A DNA stretch of 11,751 nucleotides from Methanoregulaceae archaeon. Lineage in GTDB: Archaea > Halobacteriota > Methanomicrobia > Methanomicrobiales > Methanospirillaceae. The notes under the pieces were generated by a model, which saw only the letters and a list, made by a program, of their open reading frames with translations, searched no databases and was not told the DNA's origin. Every line of letters starts with the position of its first letter. The first letter of the stretch is position 1. Location: assembly GCA_028679325.1 (NCBI GenBank), contig JAJRBS010000059.1, positions 1 to 11,751 of the forward strand, in the 5' to 3' direction. This document shows positions 6,452-11,751 of the stretch, piece by piece. Both the position numbers and the translations under genes were made by a program.

Positions 6452-6520
6452 CGCCCTACTCCCCCAAATCCTAGTCCCTGTTCCCCCCACGCTTCTCCGG
6501 GAACCAGCGAAGCGAAAGGT

Positions 6521-7504
6521 TCACGGTGTGAGATCGCACCCGGTGCAGGCCAGGCACATGGTCTGCGACTCTCGTGCCGAGAGACCCTGTTTCCGGAGGA
6601 TCTTCCGGGTCATCTCCGTCAGGTAGAGGAGACGCTCCGGGCTTGGCCGGACAGCCCCCTCAAGTTCCTTTATCCGGAGAGGCGGGATGGAGATGGGCCG
6701 GAGGACAGGAATCACCCCCATCTCTGCCAGGTACTCGACGCTCTGCCGGACACTTTCATCCGTCTCCCCGAGGCCAATAATGATATTGGTCGAAACATGG
6801 TTCTTTCCAAAAATTCCGACCGCCTCCCGCAGTGATTCGAGGATGAAGGCGAGGTCATGCCCCTTGCTCCCCTTGCATATCCGGTCGAATATTTCGGGGT
6901 CCATGGTCTCCACACTGTATTTCACCTCGGTGACCCCGGCAACCTTCAGTTTTTTCGATGAACCCGGGGCAGGATGAACTGCCACGCCGATGGGAACGTT
7001 GTACGGGGCAAGGGCTCTGACGATCCCGGCCACCCTGTCGATCTCATCGTCCGGTGATGAGGCGATTCCCGAGGTAAGAGAAATAACCGTCAGCGTCCCG
7101 TTCTTCTTCGCAGCTTCAACGATCGCGAGGATCTCCTCCTTGCTCTTGATCTTCCCCTCTGATTTGGGCACCGAGCAGAACTGGCAGTTATAGATACACC
7201 GCTCGCTGACGGTGATATAGACCTGGCCGGGACAGTGGGCGACCACCTCCTCGATAATTCCCTCGGCAATCTCACGGTCGTCCCGGGTGATAACCACGTG
7301 ATGGTCCCTTCGCACCATCTTGAGGGGGGAGTCTCTGTTTACTTCGAGCCTGACCCGGAGACCGCCTGAGGAGAAGAAGACGGACTGGAGTCCCATCCCG
7401 GGTCCGGCTGTCGACGTCCGGAACCGGGGGAGAAGCGACGGTTCGACATCGACCGTTCCCAGGGAGAGCAGTTCTGCTTTCACCTTCTCGTCCATAACCG
7501 TCAT
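6521..7504 (-). CDS. Radical SAM protein with C-terminal Cys cluster (biotin synthase-related type)
   Basis: A 327-residue radical SAM enzyme. C103-x3-C107-x2-C110 binds the SAM-cleaving [4Fe-4S] cluster, and GLGETDE (244-250) and the strand VKYSVET (194-200) are typical barrel motifs. Residues 1-95 form an N-terminal extension. The last residues carry C317-x2-C320-x2-C323, which could hold an auxiliary cluster or metal. The layout suggests the uncharacterised biotin synthase-related group (COG2516-like), though this is recall and biotin synthesis itself is not implied. Start 7504 is supported by GGTGAGGT nine bases upstream; ATG 7495 is an alternative. Only 12 bases separate it from the stop codon of the amidohydrolase gene, so the two are almost certainly co-transcribed and their products may act in one pathway. 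Substrate unknown. Confidence 0.88.
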   Translation of the reverse strand: MTVMDEKVKAELLSLGTVDVEPSLLPRFRTSTAGPGMGLQSVFFSSGGLRVRLEVNRDSPLKMVRRDHHVVITRDDREIAEGIIEEVVAHCPGQVYITVSERCIYNCQFCSVPKSEGKIKSKEEILAIVEAAKKNGTLTVISLTSGIASSPDDEIDRVAGIVRALAPYNVPIGVAVHPAPGSSKKLKVAGVTEVKYSVETMDPEIFDRICKGSKGHDLAFILESLREAVGIFGKNHVSTNIIIGLGETDESVRQSVEYLAEMGVIPVLRPISIPPLRIKELEGAVRPSPERLLYLTEMTRKILRKQGLSARESQTMCLACTGCDLTP

Positions 7505-7516
7505 GGTATAACGACC

Positions 7517-8377
7517 TCACCGGATACCGAACAGGGTTGCCGCGTTTCGAGAAAGAACCTGGTCAAGGACCTCAGGTATATAGGAGAACCGCTGGAATTC
7601 GGCAAGGCTCTGTGCCAGGGGCCGCACCGGGTAGGAGGATGCATAGAGGATCCGGTCACCGAGGAAATGGTTGGCGGCATCCACCCATTCCCGTGCACCG
7701 GGGAACCCGGGAATGAACTGGAAGAAGTCAGGGATCACCCAGAGATTTCCGAGCGGGGCATTGGCGATCATGACCCCGATCATCTCCTGCGTGTAGGGGA
7801 ATGCCCCATGCACGACAACGATGGGGAGGGTAGGAAAGGCATTGGCAACCCGCTGGATACGCCAGGGTTCGGCATAGGAGATGTCCGGCCCCTGCATCAG
7901 GCTGCAGGTGAGGTAGAGCACCCCGCCAAGCTCTGCACATCTCCGGTAGAGGGGTTCATTTACCGGGTCATCCACGTAGCGTGCCGGGACCCACCAGCCA
8001 GGGTCGACAGCAATCCCGGAAAAATGCATCTCTCCAAGAGTTCTCTCGATCTCCCGGATTCCTGCATCGGTGTCAGCCCCATTGATGCCGGCGAGGGCAA
8101 CCGGGAACCGGTCCGGATACCGGTCGCGAAGTTCGGCAATGTCATCGTTGTCGATAACCCGGTGCCCTGCCTGTCTTCCGACGAGAATGCCCTTCTCTAT
8201 CCCGGCGCTGTCCATCTCCGCGATGAAGAGCTCAAAAGATTTCTTGGCCATGGAGGGAGTACGCTCGTACCCACTTACCAGCGGACTGTGTTTGACCGCT
8301 GGCCGAGCTCCCGGCTCTGGCGCCAGCACCTGGGTCAGGCTCTTGAACGGGGGTCTCACCCGTGCATCGATGATCAT
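7517..8377 (-). CDS. Amidohydrolase-fold protein lacking most metal ligands
   Basis: A 286-residue protein of the amidohydrolase-2 (PF04909) type. It begins MIIDARVRPPF, where the family normally has D-x-H-x-H; both histidines are arginine (R6, R8). The strand LYLTCS (154-159) lacks the usual His, and the usual C-terminal S-D-x-P is ASSYP (246-250) with Ser in place of the catalytic Asp. Only the histidine in VVVHGAFP (H190) is retained. The rest of the barrel pattern is intact, so this is a divergent subgroup and not a broken gene; I recall relatives beginning IIDFRVRPP in bacteria. It may be metal-free or use other residues. Start 8377 has GGGAG nine bases upstream. It is the first gene of an operon with the radical SAM gene. 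Decarboxylase, hydratase or hydrolase activity cannot be chosen from sequence. Confidence 0.85.
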   Translation of the reverse strand: MIIDARVRPPFKSLTQVLAPEPGARPAVKHSPLVSGYERTPSMAKKSFELFIAEMDSAGIEKGILVGRQAGHRVIDNDDIAELRDRYPDRFPVALAGINGADTDAGIREIERTLGEMHFSGIAVDPGWWVPARYVDDPVNEPLYRRCAELGGVLYLTCSLMQGPDISYAEPWRIQRVANAFPTLPIVVVHGAFPYTQEMIGVMIANAPLGNLWVIPDFFQFIPGFPGAREWVDAANHFLGDRILYASSYPVRPLAQSLAEFQRFSYIPEVLDQVLSRNAATLFGIR

Positions 8378-8482
8378 GGTTCTCTGCTCCCGGCCTATCA
8401 GCCTCTTCTCTCTCTCACCTGCCGGTTCATAACCTCATTCCTTTCGGCATGCAGGGATATCCCGAGGAAAACTGCCACTTTA

Positions 8483-8520
8483 GATTCGGCGTCGAATCCC
8501 ACACGAGATGAGAGGTCTCA
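8483..8520. promoter_or_regulatory. Two inverted repeats in the divergent intergenic region
   Basis: GATTCG-GCGT-CGAATC (8483-8498) and TGAGA-GG-TCTCA (8509-8520) sit 10 bases apart between the amidohydrolase operon and the AI-2E-type gene. Either could be a regulator-binding site for the divergent pair. The region 8378-8585 has no gene that I can support and no clear minus-strand TATA box. Confidence 0.35.
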
Positions 8521-8556
8521 CCTGCTACTGCCTCCAACGGTAGATATACACAGGGT

Positions 8557-8565
8557 CTTTATACT
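8557..8565 (+). promoter_or_regulatory. TATA box for the AI-2E-family gene
   Basis: CTTTATACT is centred about 25 bases before the ATG at 8586, so the transcript is probably leaderless. No ribosome binding site is present before that ATG, which agrees. Confidence 0.5.
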
Positions 8566-8585
8566 CCAGCGTCCACCCTCTGTCC

Positions 8586-9611
8586 ATGACATCCGGAACT
8601 TTCAGGTATGACCTGCTGACCATCATTCTCCTGTTCCTGATCCTCATCACCATCTTTGTCGTCTATTTCCCGCTCGCCGCTGCCATCATCGTCGGCCTGA
8701 CCCTTGCCATCGTATTGCAACCGCTTAATAAGAGGCTCGAAACGCGGCTCTCCCCCGCGAAATCGGCAGCACTGGTCACAATCCTGGTGGTCGTGGTGAT
8801 CGCCCTTGGCCTCTCGTTTATGACTCTTCTCCTGATCAACGGGAGCGGATTCATCTTCTCCATGATCAAGGACATAACCGAATGGCTGGCCACACTTGGC
8901 CCCAACCAGATCATCTCCGGGGCGATCGTGGCCGACACCGTCGCCAACGTTGTCGCCTTCCTCCGGGCAGCAATCATCCCTCTCTTCACCTCCCTTCCGA
9001 TCATCCTTTTCCAGGGCTTCATCATGTTCCTCTCCGTGTATCTGTTCCTGCTGAAAGGACCGAAAATTTCGAGCCAGATCATGAACGCCCTCCCGGGACG
9101 ATTGACCGAATCGGTACAAAAGATCTCAGGGCTGGTGGTCAACACAATGTACGCGATCTATATCGTCAGCGTCGAGGTGGCCCTTCTCTCCTTCATCATT
9201 GCCCTCCCTATCTACTACCTGCTCGGTTATCCGGCCTACGTATCCCTCGCGATCATGTCGGGGATCGCCATGTTCATTCCCATTATCGGAGCCCTGGTGG
9301 TCATGGTATTCCTCATTCTCTATAACCTCGCCACAGGAAACATCCCCGGATTGCTCATCGCACTGTTCATTATCTATCCCCTGGTCTTCTGGATCCCGGG
9401 ATCCCTTGTTCGTTCACGACTGATGGGAAAACGGACCAGTATCCATCCGGTCCTGATGATGATCGGGATCATCGGCGGGATCTCGGTCATGGGAATCATC
9501 GGGCTCATTCTCGGCCCGCTCTTCATCGCCATGCTCGTCTCCTCCTACCAGATCCTGATCGACCAGATGGCCATGGCAAAGAGTCAGGAGAGTGAACCGG
9601 TCCTTCAGTAA
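8586..9611 (+). CDS. AI-2E family transporter (PF01594)
   Basis: A 341-residue integral membrane protein with about seven or eight helices. Family marks are two N-terminal helices followed by QPLNKRLETRLSPAKSAAL (45-63), a long extracytoplasmic segment at about 85-130, YNLATGNIPGLL (246-257), and the C-terminal GIIGLILGPLF (303-313), the usual glycine-rich last helix motif. Family members include E. coli TqsA (autoinducer-2 export) and sodium- or proton-coupled antiporters; in archaea the substrate is generally unknown, and quorum sensing should not be inferred from the name. The gene appears leaderless, is divergent from the amidohydrolase operon, and is followed at once by a T-tract, so it is a single transcription unit. 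Confidence 0.88.
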   Translation: MTSGTFRYDLLTIILLFLILITIFVVYFPLAAAIIVGLTLAIVLQPLNKRLETRLSPAKSAALVTILVVVVIALGLSFMTLLLINGSGFIFSMIKDITEWLATLGPNQIISGAIVADTVANVVAFLRAAIIPLFTSLPIILFQGFIMFLSVYLFLLKGPKISSQIMNALPGRLTESVQKISGLVVNTMYAIYIVSVEVALLSFIIALPIYYLLGYPAYVSLAIMSGIAMFIPIIGALVVMVFLILYNLATGNIPGLLIALFIIYPLVFWIPGSLVRSRLMGKRTSIHPVLMMIGIIGGISVMGIIGLILGPLFIAMLVSSYQILIDQMAMAKSQESEPVLQ

Positions 9612-9617
9612 TTTTTT
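9612..9617 (+). terminator. T6 terminator of the AI-2E-family gene
   Basis: Six T residues directly follow the TAA stop codon, so the message would have almost no 3' leader. The adjacent A5 run serves the opposite strand. Confidence 0.45.
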
Positions 9618-9618
9618 G

Positions 9619-9623
9619 AAAAA
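9619..9623 (-). terminator. T5 tract for the DUF1697 gene
   Basis: On the minus strand this reads TTTTT, about 50 bases after the stop codon of the DUF1697 gene. Together with the T6 run it forms TTTTTTGAAAAA, a compact two-way terminator between convergent genes. Confidence 0.35.
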
Positions 9624-9674
9624 GAGACCTTCCACTCTCTTGCATCAAGTTCCAGATGAAGCCCCCGGGAAGTT

Positions 9675-10211
9675 TCAGGACCCCCACCGTGAGGCGATCT
9701 TCAGAACGGTAGCCCAGCTCCGTGTCGTGATATCTTTCCCGAACTCTGCCTCGAGGTCCCGCATCAGCGTCGGGGTTCTCGTTGAGGAGAGGTCGACCAC
9801 GGAGAAGACAACGGTGTCGAGGATGGCGATAATGGTGTATCCTGTCCCTTTTCCGGGAACTTCCTGCCGGGTGGCAGGGGTGGTTTTCAGGAATGTGGCG
9901 TAGAGTTTCATCGTCGGTGAAACCTTCACCTGACCGAAGGGATCCCGGGAAATCAGGTCACTGATCTCCCCCAGGGTCCGGATAATGGCGATGGTAGCGA
10001 TCCCGGTCTCGGAAAGGAGGGCCTTTTCTATTCGTTCTTCAAGCGACGTCCTGTCTGCGGGACCGTTCTCAAAGAGGACGTTGCCGCTTGCGATGACCGT
10101 CTGAACTCTCTGGAAGCCGAGACCCTCAAAGATCCTCCGGAGATTGTCCATCTTCTGGGCCGGGTTCTGCCCGCTGTTGATGCCGCGGAGGAAGGCCACG
10201 TACGAGGTCAT
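9675..10211 (-). CDS. DUF1697 family protein
   Basis: A 178-residue soluble protein from the ATG at 10211. The frame stays open to an ATG at 10469, but that extension overlaps the divergent Rieske gene and lacks homology-like sequence; the family starts at MTSYVAFLRGIN, and GAGGGATGA lies just before this ATG. Signature segments are FLRGINSG (7-14), M21-D-N-L followed by GLGFQRVQTVIASGNVLF (30-47), and the C-terminal TTRSWATVLKIA. The length equals the family norm of about 180. DUF1697 proteins are widespread in bacteria and some archaea, with known structures but no established function. It is divergent from the Rieske gene and convergent with the AI-2E gene. Confidence 0.9.
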   Translation of the reverse strand: MTSYVAFLRGINSGQNPAQKMDNLRRIFEGLGFQRVQTVIASGNVLFENGPADRTSLEERIEKALLSETGIATIAIIRTLGEISDLISRDPFGQVKVSPTMKLYATFLKTTPATRQEVPGKGTGYTIIAILDTVVFSVVDLSSTRTPTLMRDLEAEFGKDITTRSWATVLKIASRWGS

Positions 10212-10318
10212 GTCATCCCTCGTTCTGGTCCCTGAGACTGAAGAATGTTTTCCTGTGTTACCTGGCCTCTCTCTCCCTTCTCGGCTGGGATTTCCCGGGT
10301 GCTGTTGGGTTTTTCCGA

Positions 10319-10330
10319 AGAAACAAATAA
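10319..10330 (+). promoter_or_regulatory. TATA-like element for the Rieske gene
   Basis: GAAACAAATAAG is AT-rich in a GC-rich stretch. Its centre predicts transcription start near 10350, giving a leader of about 15 bases before ATG 10366 or a leaderless start at 10348/10351. Confidence 0.4.
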
Positions 10331-10365
10331 GATGGAGAGGGCATCGAATGATGAAGGAAGAAAAG

Positions 10366-10671
10366 ATGAGTTTTGTCAAGGTTGCCTCAATACATGACGT
10401 GGAGCCGGGTGCCATGAAAGCTGTCACCGCAGATTCAACGGAAATCCTGCTGGTCAATCTAGCCGGCACCTACTTTGCCATCGGCAATATCTGCCGGCAC
10501 ATGGGATGCAGGATCTCCATGGGAACCCTTTCCGGAGATGTCGTTACCTGTCCCTGTCATGGTTCGCAGTATAATGTCAAGACAGGAACAATTGTCCGGG
10601 GTCCCACGATTGAACCCGAACCTCCCTACGAAGTCAGGCTTGAAGATGACCAGATCCTGGTCAGGATCTGA
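10366..10671 (+). CDS. Small Rieske-type [2Fe-2S] ferredoxin
   Basis: A 101-residue soluble protein made of a single Rieske domain. Cluster ligands are C43-x-H45 and C62-x2-H65; C48 and C64 are in the positions of the disulfide of bc1-type Rieske proteins (CRHMGC and CPCHGSQYN motifs). GTIVRGP (74-80) is the conserved proline-loop region. There is no membrane anchor or signal peptide, so it is a cytoplasmic carrier. In-frame ATGs at 10348 and 10351 would add five or six residues; I chose 10366 because GAAGGAAG stands before it and homologues begin MSFVKVA-like, but GGAGAGG before 10348 also fits. It stands alone: no oxygenase or reductase gene is nearby. It could serve a redox or stress-related reaction; its partner is unknown. 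Confidence 0.9.
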   Translation: MSFVKVASIHDVEPGAMKAVTADSTEILLVNLAGTYFAIGNICRHMGCRISMGTLSGDVVTCPCHGSQYNVKTGTIVRGPTIEPEPPYEVRLEDDQILVRI

Positions 10672-10743
10672 ACTAAAAACAACACAGGATGGCGGTACTC
10701 CTCCCCGCTGGATTCAGGACTGAAGGCCTGGTGTTTTCCAGGG

Positions 10744-10755
10744 AAATGTATATTG
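10744..10755 (+). promoter_or_regulatory. TATA box for the VOC gene, preceded by a small hairpin
   Basis: AAATGTATATTG predicts transcription start near 10775 and a leader of about 15 bases. CCTGG (10727-10731) and CCAGG (10738-10742) form a 5-base-pair hairpin immediately upstream, which may end the Rieske transcript or bind a regulator. Confidence 0.45.
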
Positions 10756-10789
10756 CCGCCCTTATTGTAGTAGGGGTGGTGACGACCTG

Positions 10790-11158
10790 ATGCCGACTAT
10801 TGTCCATTTTGACATCGCGACAGAAGATCCCGCGAGAGGGAAGAAGTTCTACAGCGAGCTCTTCGGATGGAATTTCCAGTCCTTCCCCGAGATGCAGTAC
10901 GACCTCATAACCACCACGAACCTGGACGGGACTCCCGGGGTCGGCGGGGGAATGGGAAAGCGGATGGACCCTTCCCAGCGTATAACGAATTACTTCGGCG
11001 TAAAATCCATCGAGGCTGCCATGAAGAAGGTTGAGAAGCTCGGAGGGAAACTGGTATCGCCGAAGATGCCGGTGCCCGGGATGGGGTATCTCGCCAACTG
11101 CGTTGATACCGAGGGCAATATATTCGGGCTCTGGGAAGAGGACGCGAAAGCAAAGTGA
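10790..11158 (+). CDS. VOC-superfamily (glyoxalase/bleomycin-resistance fold) protein
   Basis: A 122-residue, single-domain VOC protein. The first module has VHFDIATEDPARGKKFYSELFGW (5-27), the second has YFGVKSIEAAMKKVEKLGGK (68-87) and ends VDTEGNIFGLWEED (105-118). H6 and the C-terminal glutamate are in positions often used for metal binding in this superfamily. Members range from lyases and dioxygenases to drug-binding proteins; this short form is commonly annotated only as a VOC protein, and a metabolic substrate cannot be assigned. The start at 10790 has GGTGGTGA about seven bases upstream. It is a single gene with its own TATA box and a terminator hairpin overlapping its stop codon. 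Confidence 0.88.
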   Translation: MPTIVHFDIATEDPARGKKFYSELFGWNFQSFPEMQYDLITTTNLDGTPGVGGGMGKRMDPSQRITNYFGVKSIEAAMKKVEKLGGKLVSPKMPVPGMGYLANCVDTEGNIFGLWEEDAKAK

Positions 11159-11192
11159 GAGGCCGGGCCTCTTGCCGGCAAACTCTTTTTTT
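11158..11192 (+). terminator. Hairpin and T7 terminator of the VOC gene
   Basis: AGAGGC (11158-11163) pairs with GCCTCT (11167-11172) around a three-base loop, starting at the last base of the stop codon. Seven T residues follow at 11186-11192. Confidence 0.5.
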
Positions 11193-11245
11193 CCTGGTTA
11201 CCCTGTTCTACATTTTTCCGGAACAATTTCGACACCTGCACCAAC

Positions 11246-11258
11246 ATTCATATATTTC
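11246..11258 (+). promoter_or_regulatory. TATA box for the YdeI/OmdA-type gene
   Basis: ATTCATATATTTC predicts transcription start near 11278, four bases before the ATG at 11282, so the message is leaderless or nearly so. Confidence 0.5.
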
Positions 11259-11281
11259 CTCACCCCCGGTAGACAGGGAAC

Positions 11282-11751
11282 ATGCAGATCACCACGACAC
11301 TGGCCGTGAAGGACCGGGATGAGTGGCGTGACTGGCTTTCGAAGAACCACGACAGGGAAACAGAGATCTGGCTGATCTTCTCCCGGAAGGGAACAGGGAA
11401 CCAGACCATCGCTTATCCGGACGCACTCGACGAGGCTCTCTCCTTCGGCTGGATCGACAGCAGCCAGAAGAAGCTGGATAACGAACGCTACGCCCTCCGG
11501 TTCACGCCAAGAAGGCCCGGCTCGGGCTGGTCGGAACGCAATCTCGAACGGGCAGAGAGGCTGATTGCCGAAAAAAAGATGACAGGACCAGGGTTTGAGA
11601 AATTACCAGAGGAGATCAGGAGAAAAGGGAGAGGATCCGACAATCTCCCGGTCCCAGCTTGGGGTGATCCGATGAAAGACAAGAAACGGTGCGCCTGGAC
11701 CGGGGGGAATCCCTTGATGATCCGCTACCATGATGAAGAATGGGGAGTGCC
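11282..11751 (+). CDS. YdeI/OmdA-type protein, shortened, open in frame into Tag (3'-incomplete)
   Basis: From ATG 11282 the frame runs 156 codons without a stop to the window end. Residues 1-115 match the N-terminal part of YdeI/OmdA-like proteins: TEIWLIFSRKGTG (27-39), YPDALDEALSFGWIDS (45-60), FTPRRPGSGWSERNLERAE (74-92) and a following IAEKKMTGPGFEKLP. The family is usually about 190 residues and carries a C-terminal OmdA domain (PF13376); that part is absent. After a basic linker (about 112-130) the frame enters MKDKKRCAW, the start of DNA-3-methyladenine glycosylase I. Either this is a real fusion, or the upstream gene lost its end by deletion or frameshift. Shifting by one base near 11625 would give a stop at 11673-11675 overlapping the Tag ATG as ATGA. 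YdeI-type proteins are of poorly known function (stress or antimicrobial-peptide tolerance in bacteria). Confidence 0.75.
   Translation, partial: MQITTTLAVKDRDEWRDWLSKNHDRETEIWLIFSRKGTGNQTIAYPDALDEALSFGWIDSSQKKLDNERYALRFTPRRPGSGWSERNLERAERLIAEKKMTGPGFEKLPEEIRRKGRGSDNLPVPAWGDPMKDKKRCAWTGGNPLMIRYHDEEWGV
11661..11670 (+). promoter_or_regulatory. Strong Shine-Dalgarno site before the Tag start
   Basis: GGGGTGATCC contains GGTGATC, a seven-base match to the archaeal 16S rRNA 3'-end complement, one base before the ATG at 11672 when counted from the end of the match. It decides in favour of an independent start for Tag inside the longer frame. Confidence 0.6.
11672..11751 (+). CDS. tag: DNA-3-methyladenine glycosylase I, N-terminus only (cut by window end)
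   Basis: The first 26 codons read MKDKKRCAWTGGNPLMIRYH then DEEWGV, and the two bases left at the edge (CC) fit the proline of the family's WGVP. In E. coli Tag the zinc ligands Cys4 and His17 lie 13 residues apart; here the corresponding Cys7 and His20 of Tag have the same spacing, followed by the typical D-E/N-E-W-G-V-P. Tag removes 3-methyladenine from alkylated DNA, starting base excision repair. The second half, including the catalytic aspartate/glutamate region and the other zinc ligands, lies beyond the window. The ATG is in the same frame as the upstream YdeI/OmdA-type sequence, with no stop between. Confidence 0.85.
   Translation, partial: MKDKKRCAWTGGNPLMIRYHDEEWGV

Noticed and set aside
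7667..8611. 314-codon plus-strand frame antisense to the amidohydrolase gene
   Set aside because: It is the complement of a clear protein-coding gene, low in family-like motifs, and runs through the divergent promoter region into the AI-2E gene start.
10144..10365. Upstream extension of the Rieske frame to ATG 10144
   Set aside because: It overlaps the start of the DUF1697 gene on the other strand, and the Rieske domain is complete from 10366 with a TATA-like element in between.
10212..10469. N-terminal 86-codon extension of the DUF1697 frame
   Set aside because: The family begins at MTSYVAFLRGIN; the extension overlaps the divergent Rieske gene and has no conserved pattern, while a ribosome binding site supports the ATG at 10211.

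Overview
The window looks like chromosomal DNA from a methanogenic archaeon, most likely of the order Methanomicrobiales (Methanoregula/Methanosphaerula-like). Grounds: AT-rich TATA boxes stand about 25 bases before likely transcription starts, several of them almost at the start codon; T-tracts follow stop codons; Shine-Dalgarno sites of the GGTGA type are present; and several small proteins read like lineage proteins of these methanogens. This assignment rests on recall of protein families, not on a search. Apart from one flavodoxin-like remnant, no mobile element, rRNA, tRNA or CRISPR array was seen.

Left part (1-3570): a small conserved protein, possibly cut by the window edge; a flavodoxin plus 2[4Fe-4S] fusion (EFR1-type) on the minus strand; divergently, an SdpI/DUF1648 membrane protein; and an oxalate/formate-antiporter-family MFS carrier with a long structured leader.

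Middle (3574-6350): an AT-richer four-helix membrane protein with a C-terminal IPT/TIG-like domain, a decayed flavodoxin remnant (4574 to about 4810), a secreted protein of unknown function closed by a hairpin terminator, and a convergent alpha-helical protein of unknown function with a clear TATA box.

Right part (6521-11751): a two-gene minus-strand operon of an amidohydrolase-fold protein and a radical SAM enzyme, an AI-2E-family membrane protein transcribed divergently from it, then a DUF1697 protein, a small Rieske ferredoxin and a VOC-fold protein. The window ends in an open frame joining a shortened YdeI/OmdA-type protein to the N-terminus of DNA-3-methyladenine glycosylase I (Tag).

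Most genes are single transcription units of accessory or housekeeping type. The two most notable items are (1) the amidohydrolase/radical SAM pair, in which the amidohydrolase lacks nearly all the usual metal ligands and the radical SAM protein carries an extra C-terminal cysteine cluster, and (2) the in-frame YdeI-Tag join with a strong internal ribosome binding site. Neither amounts to a demonstrated new system.
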